Below are positions 37,101 through 45,735 of a stretch of DNA of 64,000 bases, in pieces (the stretch's first letter is position 1; every line of letters begins with the position of its first letter). The position numbers and the translations under genes are program-made. The DNA comes from Tamlana sp038148895. Lineage in GTDB: Bacteria; Bacteroidota; Bacteroidia; Flavobacteriales; Flavobacteriaceae. The notes beneath the pieces are model-generated. The model saw nothing but the letters and a program-made list of their open reading frames with translations. It was not told the origin of the DNA and did no database searches. The stretch lies in NCBI GenBank assembly GCA_038148895.1, contig JBBVGQ010000002.1. One strand, written 5' to 3'.

Positions 37101-40100
37101 ATACCACTGGTAGGTGTAGCTACTTCCAATTCCACCAGATACGTCAACTTCTAGATCTAGAGGTGCGGTGTTTTGACATAGCGTTTGACTTGGTAAGGGC
37201 TGACTGGTTATAATGGGGTCGTCTACTACTATGACTTCGGCCGTTTCACTAGTAATAGGGGCGCATCCACTACCATCTGATGAAATTTCCACATAGTAAT
37301 AGTACGTTCCAGATGTTGTAAAGGTTGGAGGTATGTAAGTTATACTATTAGCACCTGAAATTGCTGTGCCACCTGAATTAGTATTCGTTGTATTGATAAA
37401 CCATTGATAAGAAACGGTTCCTGTGCCTCCCGAATGAACAACAGATAATGGGTTTTCTAAATCGCCTCCAACACAAATGCTTTGCGATGGCGTTGGATTT
37501 GTATCTGTTTTGATGCCTTCAACAATTTCAATTTGTGCAACGCTCGATGTTATTTCATTGCAACCTGAACCGGCACTAAATGATACAACGCAATAATAAT
37601 AGATTATACCAACAGGATTGTTTGGTGGCGTAAACGTTGCATTTGTCTCACCAGTTAGTAAAGTGCCACCAGTGGTGGAGTTTGTCGTGTTGCTGTACCA
37701 TTGATAAGTTGGGGCTCCGGGGCCATTTACAGTAACCGAAAGGGGTGTTAATGGGCCATTTAGGCAGACGGTTTCAGATTGTGGTTGACTGGTGAATTCG
37801 GGTGCGGGGTCAACGGTAATTATAAAGTTTTCGGCAGTTCCATCACATCCATTTAATGTTGGGGTTACCGTAAAAACAACATCTTGTGAAACAGAGTTAG
37901 CGTTGAAAATCGTTTGAATGGGGATAACATCTGTAGTTCCAGATGCTATAAAACCTGTAACACCTACAGGAGCAGAGGCTGTCCAAGTAAATGTTGTTCC
38001 GGAAATATCTGCGCTTAAATTAATTTCGGCTGTACTCGTGCCCGAACAAATAGTTTGGGTTAAATCGGTATTGGTAATTGCAGGTATTGGAAAAATAGTA
38101 AAATCTCCTGTTTCGGTTGTTGTACCACAGCTTGTTGTAATACTTAGGGAAATTTGGTAATCTCCGGGAGTGGCATAAGTTATGGTTCCGGGATCCAAAG
38201 TGCTGGCTGAGGAAGGTACTCCTCCAGGAAAACTCCATAAATAAATAGGTATTTCACTGCTTGGCGCACAAATATTTACATTTGCGGAATGTGTTATGGT
38301 TGCATAACCACAACCATTTGAAATGCTGGCCAAAGAAATAGTTGGCGGCTGTTTTACCTCAATGGTTTCAGAAATACTGTTGCTTCCGCATGAATTGGAA
38401 ACGGTTTGGGTGATGGTATACGTTCCTGCTGTAACAAAATTAAAACTTGGGTTGGCTGAATTTTCGTCAGTTCCATTGGTGAAGTTCCATTGTGCAGGCG
38501 CTGTTCCGCAAAACTCAGGGGTATAACTAACTTCCCAGAGATATTGTTCGTTTCCGCAGCTATTGCTTAAGTTAACCGTGTTCGTGGTTTCTACCGAAAG
38601 TGGAGAACAGTCATTATTGGTATTTGTGTTGAAGGCTGCCAATAAAGGGCTCTCAATGCATATGTCTTTCGTAATGGTGTCCGTAATGCCACATGAATTT
38701 TGAGCATATAATGAAATGGTATATGTGCCGGGTGATGTGTAACTGTGTACCGGATTTCTAATGGTTGAGGTGTTTCCGTCTCCAAAATCCCAAAAATAAC
38801 CGTCGTTAATACTGCAGTTATTGCTGTAACCATCTAAAGAGGTGTTAACAAATGAAATGGCAGTATTAACGCAACTGGTTTCAGGGTCGTCAAAATCAAC
38901 TTCAGGTTTTCTTAAAATAACAATTGGTCCAGCCGTTAAATTGGTTTGTCCGCAAGAGGTATAGATGTATAGAAAAACAGTATAACTAAAGGGGCAGCTG
39001 GTTTCTGTATAAGTGTGTGGTATTGGAAAATCTTGGGAATTTATGGGGTCGGCCGAGTTATAATAGGTTGAGGCTTCCAATTGGCCTTGGGTATAATTAA
39101 TCAAAGTGCCATCTCCAAAGTCTACTGTGTATTGGGTGTCAGGCGGATTTGTAGCCCACGAGCCTATGGCAAATTCAATAGGGTTTACTGGAGTACATAA
39201 ATTAACAGTATTTCCGGGGTTAACTATGGCGCCTGTAGGGTTGCTCGAGTTTTTTATCAAATAAGTAACAGTATTATCACAATTGGTTCCATTACCAGTT
39301 ATAACCATGCTAAACGAGCCCAACTGTGTATAAGTATGGGTAGCCGGAAAGGATACATTGGTTTCTATTGGGCTTCCATCACCCCAGTTTACATTATAAG
39401 AGTTTATGCATGTTGCCGAAACATTGCCAAGGCCAACGTTAATAGTATAAGTAGGATCGGTTGTGTTGTTCCCACAGTTATTAAAGGCATTAAAAGGTTG
39501 ATCTAAATCTGTAAACTCTAAACGGGGTTTCTGTTGCACTGAGACAGCTTTTGTAACCGAATTAGAGCATCCATTGGCATCAGTCACTGTTAGGGTAACA
39601 TTTACATTTTGAAAACCGCAACCCAATGACGTAAAAGTGTGTGTTGGGCTAATGGCAGTACTCGTGCTGCCGTCATCAAAAAATGTCCAATTATACGTAA
39701 AGGGTGCGTCTCCACTAACATTCGGTGTGAAATTAACAGGTGTTCCAGAACATGCTCCGTCATTGTTAAAAGTGAAATCAACAGAAGGTTCGCTTACGGT
39801 AACCGTTGCGGAGCCGCTTGCATTAGATGTTTCAGAACTATCTTCAACGGAAATCAACTGATAGGTATAAGTTCCTGCATTATTTGTGCCGACACTAACC
39901 GTAACGCTATCATTATTTCCATTTGTACTGACGGTTAAATTTGCTCCTCCATTGATGGTGTATGTAAACGTGTAGGGTGCATTTCCTCCAGATCCTGTAA
40001 AGGTTATATTGGGTTCAGCATCGTTTCGGCAAACTTTTGTAGTTCCAGAAATTGTGGCGGTGGGTGGAAGTTTTCTGCTATTGAAATTGTTATTGAAATT

Positions 40101-40187
40101 GTTGTATGTTTCAATTTTGTTCCAGGCAAAAATAGAAACACTTAAAATGGAAAACAATAAAACTGTAAGAAAGGTAGGTTTTCCCAT
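34116..40187 (-). CDS. Giant T9SS type B surface protein with PKD, Ig-like and SprB-like repeats
   Basis: A 2023-residue secreted adhesin-like protein. After the signal peptide it has PKD modules (WDFGDG and WNFTNG motifs, ~100-720), about five Ig-like repeats of ~90 residues (TYQWYSNTTNS... pattern, ~790-1210), then a run of SprB-like repeats (C(F/Y)G(A/E)NDGSI...SGGTxPYTYxW...AGxYTxTVTDANxC, ~1290-1830) and a last PKD module. The final ~90 residues form the gliding-motility/type B sorting domain (IMPNAFTPNNDNFN...YDTWGSLIYSEKG...GWDGKIN...GNYYFTF). It is exported by T9SS and stays on the surface or is released. Its PorP/SprF partner lies directly downstream. Repeat counts are approximate. 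Confidence 0.93.
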   Translation of the reverse strand: MGKPTFLTVLLFSILSVSIFAWNKIETYNNFNNNFNSRKLPPTATISGTTKVCRNDAEPNITFTGSGGNAPYTFTYTINGGANLTVSTNGNNDSVTVSVGTNNAGTYTYQLISVEDSSETSNASGSATVTVSEPSVDFTFNNDGACSGTPVNFTPNVSGDAPFTYNWTFFDDGSTSTAISPTHTFTSLGCGFQNVNVTLTVTDANGCSNSVTKAVSVQQKPRLEFTDLDQPFNAFNNCGNNTTDPTYTINVGLGNVSATCINSYNVNWGDGSPIETNVSFPATHTYTQLGSFSMVITGNGTNCDNTVTYLIKNSSNPTGAIVNPGNTVNLCTPVNPIEFAIGSWATNPPDTQYTVDFGDGTLINYTQGQLEASTYYNSADPINSQDFPIPHTYTETSCPFSYTVFLYIYTSCGQTNLTAGPIVILRKPEVDFDDPETSCVNTAISFVNTSLDGYSNNCSINDGYFWDFGDGNTSTIRNPVHSYTSPGTYTISLYAQNSCGITDTITKDICIESPLLAAFNTNTNNDCSPLSVETTNTVNLSNSCGNEQYLWEVSYTPEFCGTAPAQWNFTNGTDENSANPSFNFVTAGTYTITQTVSNSCGSNSISETIEVKQPPTISLASISNGCGYATITHSANVNICAPSSEIPIYLWSFPGGVPSSASTLDPGTITYATPGDYQISLSITTSCGTTTETGDFTIFPIPAITNTDLTQTICSGTSTAEINLSADISGTTFTWTASAPVGVTGFIASGTTDVIPIQTIFNANSVSQDVVFTVTPTLNGCDGTAENFIITVDPAPEFTSQPQSETVCLNGPLTPLSVTVNGPGAPTYQWYSNTTNSTTGGTLLTGETNATFTPPNNPVGIIYYYCVVSFSAGSGCNEITSSVAQIEIVEGIKTDTNPTPSQSICVGGDLENPLSVVHSGGTGTVSYQWFINTTNTNSGGTAISGANSITYIPPTFTTSGTYYYYVEISSDGSGCAPITSETAEVIVVDDPIITSQPLPSQTLCQNTAPLDLEVDVSGGIGSSYTYQWYSNTTNSNTGGNLISGETTNTFTPPTNTIGSFYYYVEIAQPSAGCSVTSNVAEVNINAAPNFTSQPISQTYCLGDMLNPLSIAYANGVGIPNIQWFSNTVNDTNTGTAISGETSSTFNPLSGTVDTVYYYAVVTFSSGGCTEIISNVAAITINETPNISAKSETICSGNAFTISPDGTGGDTAPVGTTYTWANPIVSPAGTINGASAQSSPQNNISQTLANTTTSPSTVVYTVTPTTGNCVGNDFEVTITVNPSISIMSSQTNSDCYLASTGSLEIEITGGVPFIGIPYQIYWNGPNGYLSTSEDIFNLAPGNYTLDIFDNGGCPYRETFTITEPDELIFSNIIFDAETISCFGANDGSIGIDVSGGTTPYTYNWTRNGSAFSTFEDLQNLEPGIYEITVTDANNCTPITESFSIVEPPELNVSLSSQVDIICFGESTGEINITASGGRLIETSPGNFDYSYAWTGPNGFISNLQNLTGLFAGAYNLTVTDKSGCIATLEVILNQTPEIIIDYTTTEIECYGDNNASITINNISGGNPPYQVSWSNLGSGMSQTNLSAGTYTITVTDNTNCEKQAIITIDEAPVFRINPIIENVSCFGANDGRIILNLEGGIEPVSLTWDDDTSAGVERNNIGPGTYTVTITDAKPCIISETFTITEPAELSLSANTVDALNCDDANSGSINLIVTGGTLPLTYYWSNGATTEDLNNIPPGDYTVTVIDANDCQSVESYTINRFAPLALDVNTQTDFNCETREVSQSFIAQVSGGVPPYTIGWSSGTVSGPNNEIMTTTINGLVSITVDDSIGCTSNFSYNVDIPELGDANFNITSSALSTYGFYSIEDPIEFNNLAEGDYISVTWDFGDGTFSSDENATHTYIKEGSYVIIQTVTYPFGCLYTKQSTIIVEKGYNLIMPNAFTPNNDNFNAYFAPESIALSNMEFNIYDTWGSLIYSEKGDSIKGWDGKINDNEAENGNYYFTFSGQTFYGKTITQKGAFVAIK

Positions 40188-40393
40188 GCAAAAAATTAGG
40201 TGTTAATAGCTGACACTAAAATAAATATTCTTTTCAATGGTGCACTAAAATTCAATGTTTTATAGTTAAAAGTGCAAAAAAAATCCATGTATCGAGTATT
40301 CAATTTATCGACTGAAGGAAGTTGGGAGTAATTTCATTAATATTCGGCAGAAAATAATATATTTATATAACAATTAAACGAGCTTAACTAAAT

Positions 40394-41296
40394 TTGAAAG
40401 CATTAGTGATATCTGGAGGGGGAAGTAAAGGCGCTTTTGCCGGTGGTGTTGCCCAGTATCTTACTCAGGATTTAAAACGGGAATATCAATTGTTTATTGG
40501 GACTTCCACAGGTAGTTTGCTTGTATCCCACCTTGCTCTGAATAAAATCGAGAAAATTAAATCGATTTACACTAGCGTTAATAACGACAGTATTTTTAAT
40601 GTTTGTCCATTTATTGTTAAAAAAAGGCACGGCACCCAAAATATTGCTATCAATCATTTAAATGTAATCCGGAATTTTTTAAGAGGAAGCAAAACATTTG
40701 GCGAAAGTTTCAGTTTACGGCATCTAATTGAAAGCACTTTGCTTGAAGAAGAGTTTCTTAAGTTGAAAGCCTCACCATTGGATATTGTTGTAACAGTTTC
40801 GAACTTATCGCTCAACCATGTGGAATATAAATCCATTAAAGATTTTAGTTATCATGAATTTTGTGATTGGATCTGGGTATCTTGCAACTATACACCATTT
40901 ATGACTTTGGTGAAAAAAGATGGGTGCGAATATGCAGATGGAGGTATGGGGAATATGGTGCCCATTGAAGAGGCCATTAATCGTGGAGCTAAGGAAGTTG
41001 ACGCCATTATTTTGCAAACTGAAGTCACTCAATTAAATAGAATGCCCTCTAAAAATCCCTTTTCTTTAATTACCAATATGTTCGGTTTTATGTTGGATCG
41101 TATAGAATCACAAAACATAAAAATTGGGAAATTTGTTGCTTCCCATAATGATGCGATTATTAATTTCTATTACGCACCTACCATTTTAACAACAAATTCC
41201 CTGATATTTGATGAGCAGCAAATGACGGAATGGTGGCAGGATGGTTATAATTTTGCAAAATTTAAAAACAAAGGACTAAGTCAGTTAGAAAATTAA
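40394..41296 (+). CDS. Patatin-like phospholipase, copy 1 (TTG start)
   Basis: A 300-residue patatin-fold acyl hydrolase. All catalytic elements are present: oxyanion loop GGGSKG (8-13), nucleophile Ser38 in GTSTG and Asp182 in ADGG. It has no signal peptide, so it is cytosolic or a T9SS-independent exported protein of unknown route; the family hydrolyses phospholipids or other lipid esters. The start is TTG: aligned with the next gene, which begins MRALVISGGG with ATG, MKALVISGGG must begin here. It is one base apart from a paralogue that aligns without gaps over at least the first 190 residues. Confidence 0.92.
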   Translation: MKALVISGGGSKGAFAGGVAQYLTQDLKREYQLFIGTSTGSLLVSHLALNKIEKIKSIYTSVNNDSIFNVCPFIVKKRHGTQNIAINHLNVIRNFLRGSKTFGESFSLRHLIESTLLEEEFLKLKASPLDIVVTVSNLSLNHVEYKSIKDFSYHEFCDWIWVSCNYTPFMTLVKKDGCEYADGGMGNMVPIEEAINRGAKEVDAIILQTEVTQLNRMPSKNPFSLITNMFGFMLDRIESQNIKIGKFVASHNDAIINFYYAPTILTTNSLIFDEQQMTEWWQDGYNFAKFKNKGLSQLEN

Positions 41297-41297
41297 T

Positions 41298-42209
41298 ATG
41301 AGGGCATTGGTAATTTCCGGAGGGGGAAGCAAAGGGGCTTATGCAGGAGGTGTTGCCCAATATTTAATACAGGAAGAAGGTAGGGATTACGATTTGTTTT
41401 TGGGGACTTCAACAGGAAGCTTGCTTGTGCCGCATTTGGCTGCTGGAAAAATAGATAAAATCCACAGCGTTTTTACCAATGTCAACCAAAGCAATATTTT
41501 TAGTGTCAATCCTTTTATAGTACGAAAAAAAGGGAATAGGGAATTCGTTTCCATAGATTTTTTGAATTCACTTTGGCAATTTATCAAAATGAAACGAACC
41601 TTTGGCGAAAGTAGGGCTTTGAGACGCTACATCAGAAGGCATTTTACCTATGATGAATACCAATTCATCAAAGAAACAAAGGAAGATGTTGTGGTAACCG
41701 TTTCCAATTTATCCAAAAATGGAGTGGAATACAAATCCATCAAAGATTTTAGTTATGATGAGTTTTGCGATTGGATTTGGATTTCGTGCAATTATATTCC
41801 GTTTATGTCTTTGGTAAAGAGAGATGGTTATGAGTATGCCGATGGCGGTTTGGGTTGTGTGGTGCCCATACGAGAGGCTATTTTGCGTGGTGCCACAGAA
41901 GTTGACGCCATTGTTCTGGAATCTGAAAATATGGAATATAACAAAGTTTTAGGCAAAAACCCGTATTCTTTAATGATTAATCTGTTTGGACATTTATTGG
42001 ATCAAGTGGAGCGTAGTGATATTATTATTGGTAAACTTGCCGCGAAGAACAACAATGTTAATTTAAATCTCTATTATACACCTTCCAAACTAACAGAGAA
42101 CTCGCTTATTTTTAATAAAAAACTAATGACTTCTTGGTGGCAGCAAGGATATTTCAATGCGAAGAAAAAATGTCAAGAAGCGCGCTCCAATGAACTTCGT
42201 ATGGAGTAA
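41298..42209 (+). CDS. Patatin-like phospholipase, copy 2
   Basis: A 303-residue tandem paralogue of the preceding gene, roughly half identical by eye and collinear: GGGSKG (8-13), Ser38 in GTSTG, Asp182 in ADGG, and a shared CDWIW(V/I)SCNY segment with Cys157 and Cys164. Translation probably follows the first gene directly since stop and ATG are one base apart. Differences concentrate around residues 75-125 and the C-terminus, which may set substrate or partner choice. It converges with the small membrane gene at 42212. Confidence 0.92.
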   Translation: MRALVISGGGSKGAYAGGVAQYLIQEEGRDYDLFLGTSTGSLLVPHLAAGKIDKIHSVFTNVNQSNIFSVNPFIVRKKGNREFVSIDFLNSLWQFIKMKRTFGESRALRRYIRRHFTYDEYQFIKETKEDVVVTVSNLSKNGVEYKSIKDFSYDEFCDWIWISCNYIPFMSLVKRDGYEYADGGLGCVVPIREAILRGATEVDAIVLESENMEYNKVLGKNPYSLMINLFGHLLDQVERSDIIIGKLAAKNNNVNLNLYYTPSKLTENSLIFNKKLMTSWWQQGYFNAKKKCQEARSNELRME

Positions 42210-42211
42210 AA

Positions 42212-42733
42212 CTACCACAATTCTGAAACCTCTTCCTTTATAAAAGACAATGCAGCATCACTAGGTGAACGGCGTTCCATCATTTCGGTTAAAACCACTT
42301 CCCTAAGTTTGTTGGCTGTATCTGTTTTTTCAAGCATGCTTGCTTTTCTTATGAGTTGGATTGTGGCGTTTTTAGCGGTAGTAACAATGTTCCAGCATTT
42401 ATCGCTGATGTAAATTTGCTGCGATAAATTATGTTCAAATTCTTGTTCAATATTTTGTATAAGTAAGGATTCGTAATCTTCTTTATTTGAAGATACTGGT
42501 GTTATTCTCACTAATAACTTTGAAGGTGATATGCGTTCAAGAAAAAGAGCCATGCGTTCATAGGCTTGAAGGCGCAAAGGCATAGCATTTACTTGTAGGT
42601 CTTTCTTCAGTAAAAATCGTCTTCTGCCATCTTCATTTTTTGTATGTTCCCGAAAAAAATAGTAAGCAATTACGCCAACAATTATTGAAGGAACAGCGAA
42701 TAAAAAAAGATCTAATATTCTATCAATTTCCAT
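42212..42733 (-). CDS. Single-pass membrane protein with helical cytosolic domain
   Basis: A 173-residue protein with one N-terminal transmembrane helix (FLFAVPSIIVGVIAYYFF) and a predicted helical cytosolic domain (PLRLQAYERMALFLERISPSKLLVR, NIEQEFEHNLSQQIYIS, then KCWNIVTTAKNATIQLI). I do not recognise a characterised family, though the helical core looks conserved. ATG 42733 is taken over the TTG at 42739. It is the last of three minus-strand genes with gaps of 19 and 1 bases, so it is co-transcribed with the glutamate-synthase-like and M20 genes. Confidence 0.75.
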   Translation of the reverse strand: MEIDRILDLFLFAVPSIIVGVIAYYFFREHTKNEDGRRRFLLKKDLQVNAMPLRLQAYERMALFLERISPSKLLVRITPVSSNKEDYESLLIQNIEQEFEHNLSQQIYISDKCWNIVTTAKNATIQLIRKASMLEKTDTANKLREVVLTEMMERRSPSDAALSFIKEEVSELW

Positions 42734-42752
42734 AAGCAAATATGTGTTTCAG

Positions 42753-44318
42753 TTAGGTTGTATTTGGTTTGCCCCCCAAATATACACATTCTTTTAAATT
42801 TTGCATGCCGTTAAATGGAACGGGCGTTTTCTCATATCTGTAGGTGCGGCTAAGTTCTTTTGAGAGGTTATGGTCGTCAACATTTATATCCACATCACTC
42901 ATTTTAAATTGGCAAGGGTGTTCATAACCGGCTGCATGGGTTATCTCGATGAATTCTTTCCTGAATGTTTTGAAATATTGTGCCAATCGTGCAGATTTTA
43001 AGGTTGGGTCGATGCCGTTTTGGAGCCATTTGCTCTGTGTAGCTACACCACTGGGGCAGCGATTGGTATGACAAACCTGCGCCTGTATACAGCCAATGCT
43101 CATCATGGCTTCCCTTGCTACATTAATGCAATCTGCACCCATGGCAAAGGCCATGGCAGCTTTCGCTGGGAAACCTAGTTTTCCGCTACCTATGAAAACA
43201 ATGCGCTCTGTCAGGCCATGGTCTTGGAAAAGTTTGTACAAATCACTGAATCCATAAACCCAAGGTAAGGAAACATGGTCTGCAAAGCTTGGAGGCGCTG
43301 CACCTGTTCCTCCTTCTCCACCATCAACCGTTATAAAATCTGGGCCTTTGCCTGATTTTTTCATAATCTCTGCTAATTCTTCCCACTGATCTAGTTTTCC
43401 AATAGCCGCTTTTATACCAACGGGCAATCCAGTGGCTTTGGCTATATCTTCAATAAAATCAACCATTTCAGCTACATTCGAAAAGGCCGAATGGTTTGGT
43501 GGTGATAACACATCTTTGCCAAGCTCTACATGTCTGATTTCGGCGATTTCTTTAGTTATTTTGGCTCCTGGGAGTACACCACCTTTACCAGGTTTGGCAC
43601 CTTGTGATAATTTAACTTCAATGGCACGAACAAAAGGATTGTCTTCAACCAACTTTACCAATTTCTCCATAGAAAATTTTCCATTTTTATCGCGAACACC
43701 AAAATAACCTGTTCCAAAATGGAAGATGACATCACCGCCGTTACAATGGTATGGCGATAAGCCTCCTTCTCCGGTATTATGGTAAGCATTCGCCATTTTC
43801 ACACCTTTATTTAAAGATTCGATGGCTTTTGCTGAAAGCGAGCCAAAGCTCATGGCCGAAACGTTAATCACAGATGCTGGGCGATATGGTTTCTTTCTTT
43901 TGTTGAATTCACCCATTATTTTCGCGCAGGGCAAAAAGGTTTTATCGAGGTGATTGGGATGGTTTTCAGGAATTTTGAAAGGCATCATGGCATTATTAAT
44001 GAATATATGCTGATGGGCATAAATGTCCCTGTCCGTGCCGAATCCCTCATAATTGTTTTCCTTTTTTGCCGAAGCATAAATCCAGCTGCGTTCAATGCGA
44101 TTAAAAGGTAGTTCCTCTCTGTTATTGGCCACAAAATATTGGCGCATTTCTGGGCCAATGCTTTCCAACCAATAGCGTAAATGACCAACAATAGGGTAGT
44201 TGTGACTTATGGTATGTGCCCTTTGGAAAAATATATCGCGAATGGCAACTAGAGCCAAGGCAATCAAAACCCAGCCCCACCAAGGAATATTTGAAAGGAA
44301 ATTTAAAATTGTATCCAT
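42753..44318 (-). CDS. Membrane-anchored FMN-binding glutamate-synthase-like protein
   Basis: A 521-residue protein with an N-terminal transmembrane helix (WWGWVLIALALVAIRDIFF) followed by a GltB-type FMN-binding TIM barrel: INVSAMSFGSLSAKAIESLNKG, GEGGLSPYH, VKLSQGAKPGKGG, DGGEGGTGAAPPSF and a Cys-rich GCIQAQVCHTNRCPSGVATQ. It lacks the amidotransferase and GXGXG domains of full glutamate synthase, so it cannot make glutamate from glutamine alone. Stand-alone proteins of this type are annotated as FMN-binding glutamate synthase family; an oxidoreductase role is inferred. It lies one base downstream of the M20 gene. Confidence 0.88.
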   Translation of the reverse strand: MDTILNFLSNIPWWGWVLIALALVAIRDIFFQRAHTISHNYPIVGHLRYWLESIGPEMRQYFVANNREELPFNRIERSWIYASAKKENNYEGFGTDRDIYAHQHIFINNAMMPFKIPENHPNHLDKTFLPCAKIMGEFNKRKKPYRPASVINVSAMSFGSLSAKAIESLNKGVKMANAYHNTGEGGLSPYHCNGGDVIFHFGTGYFGVRDKNGKFSMEKLVKLVEDNPFVRAIEVKLSQGAKPGKGGVLPGAKITKEIAEIRHVELGKDVLSPPNHSAFSNVAEMVDFIEDIAKATGLPVGIKAAIGKLDQWEELAEIMKKSGKGPDFITVDGGEGGTGAAPPSFADHVSLPWVYGFSDLYKLFQDHGLTERIVFIGSGKLGFPAKAAMAFAMGADCINVAREAMMSIGCIQAQVCHTNRCPSGVATQSKWLQNGIDPTLKSARLAQYFKTFRKEFIEITHAAGYEHPCQFKMSDVDINVDDHNLSKELSRTYRYEKTPVPFNGMQNLKECVYLGGKPNTT

Positions 44319-44319
44319 T

Positions 44320-45591
44320 TTAATTGTTTAAATAGTCAAAAGTTATTTGGGTGAAGGCTTTTACGCCCAAAAGCATCCCACTTTCATCAATTTTAAAATC
44401 TGGTGTGTGGTGTGGGAATGATTCTGTATTTCCTTTGGTCATTCCACCTAAATAAAAATAAAATCCAGGTACCAGTTCTTGAAAATATGAGAAGTCTTCC
44501 CCAATAGTTTCTGCCTTTATTTGTTTCACATGGTCATCGCCGGCTACTTTTTTAAGTGACGGCAACATTTTTGACACCAATTTATGGTCATTATATGTAA
44601 TAGCTGTTTCGTTTGTGGATGAAAAGGTGGCACTTCCACCATAAGCTTTGGCTATGGTTTCCGTCATTTCGGCCATACGTTTTAAAATATGAGCTTTCAT
44701 GTTAGGGTCTAAGGTTCTAATAGTGCCAATCATTTCGGCTGATTCAGGAATGATATTAAATCGCACACCACTGGTGATTTTGCCAACACTAATTACTGCC
44801 GCCTCATTGGTTAATTCACTTTCGCGACTAATGATAGTTTGCAAACCATCTATTATTTTCGCGGAAATCAAAATGGGGTCAACACCATTCCAAGGCTCTG
44901 AGCCATGGGTTTGCTTGCCCTTAACGTTAATAACAAAGCGTTCCACTGCGGCCATGGCACCGCCTGGCTTAAAGTGGATTTCACCAACAGGAACACCCGA
45001 ACGTATGTGTAGCCCAAAAATGGCATCCACTTTAGGGTTTTCTAAAACACCTTCTTTAATCATTAATCGAGAGCCTCCTTCTTCTCCCGGTGGCGGACTT
45101 TCCTCGGCAGGTTGAAAGATAAATTTAACCGTTCCATTAATCTTATCCTTGTTTTTTGAGAGGATTTCTGCAACACCCATCAAAATAGCCGTATGTGCGT
45201 CATGTCCGCAGGCATGCATCACGCCGGTTTCCGTATTTAAAAATGTGGTTTTAACTTCACTTTTAAAAGGCAAATCGTTTCTTTCTGAAACAGGCAGGGC
45301 ATCAATATCCGCTCGAAGCGCGATAACCTTACCGGGTCGGTTTCCTTTTAAAATTCCAACTACTCCTGTGTGTGCTACTCCCGTTTGCACTTCAAGCCCT
45401 AAAGATTCTAAATGTTTTGCAATTTTTTCAGCAGTTTTAAACTCTCTGTTGGACAGTTCGGGGTTTTGATGGAAATGGCGTCGCCATTCAATGATTTTAG
45501 GCTCAATGTCTTTAAATTGATTTTCTAAGCTGTTTTGTCCGTGAAAGTTAAATGTTCCTAGGAAAATTGAAAATATTAGTAGAAATCTCAT
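44320..45591 (-). CDS. Exported M20 family amidohydrolase
   Basis: A 423-residue metal-dependent amidohydrolase (IAA-amino-acid hydrolase/hippurate hydrolase type) with a signal peptide (FLLIFSIFLGTFNFHGQ). Metal-site motifs are complete: RRHFHQNPELS, RADIDALPV, MHACGHDAHTAIL, PAEESPPPGEEGG, the dimerisation domain (FGLHIRSGVPVGEI...QTHGSEPWNGVDPI) and a final HHTPDF. It should deacylate N-acyl amino acids or peptides outside the cytoplasm; the substrate is unknown. ATG 45591 begins the signal peptide; the upstream in-frame start at 45627 adds 12 non-signal residues. First gene of a three-gene operon. Confidence 0.92.
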   Translation of the reverse strand: MRFLLIFSIFLGTFNFHGQNSLENQFKDIEPKIIEWRRHFHQNPELSNREFKTAEKIAKHLESLGLEVQTGVAHTGVVGILKGNRPGKVIALRADIDALPVSERNDLPFKSEVKTTFLNTETGVMHACGHDAHTAILMGVAEILSKNKDKINGTVKFIFQPAEESPPPGEEGGSRLMIKEGVLENPKVDAIFGLHIRSGVPVGEIHFKPGGAMAAVERFVINVKGKQTHGSEPWNGVDPILISAKIIDGLQTIISRESELTNEAAVISVGKITSGVRFNIIPESAEMIGTIRTLDPNMKAHILKRMAEMTETIAKAYGGSATFSSTNETAITYNDHKLVSKMLPSLKKVAGDDHVKQIKAETIGEDFSYFQELVPGFYFYLGGMTKGNTESFPHHTPDFKIDESGMLLGVKAFTQITFDYLNN

Positions 45592-45735
45592 GCTTGTATT
45601 TGAAATTGGATGTTTAAAGATATTCAAAAATTAACAAAGCCAAAGCCATCGGTTAATTGTTTATAATTATTAATAAATCTGCCAAGCTAAACGTGCAACA
45701 ATGGTTATTTTTATGCTTTTAAAATTGCAAAGACC

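Noticed and set aside
34116..40187. CRISPR-like or DNA-level tandem repeat array
   Set aside because: The repetition is protein-level PKD, Ig-like and SprB-like modules inside one open frame, with no short exact repeat and spacer pattern.
40389..40396. TAAATTTG as a promoter for the first patatin
   Set aside because: It overlaps the TTG start codon, so transcription would begin inside the gene.
40394..42209. Patatin-based CBASS defence operon
   Set aside because: No nucleotide cyclase or sensor gene lies next to the patatin pair; neighbours are metabolic genes on the other strand.
45713..45735. ATG upstream of the PcrA frame as its start
   Set aside because: It is out of frame by 23 bases; the family opening MEKYLSQLNDAQ begins at the TTG.
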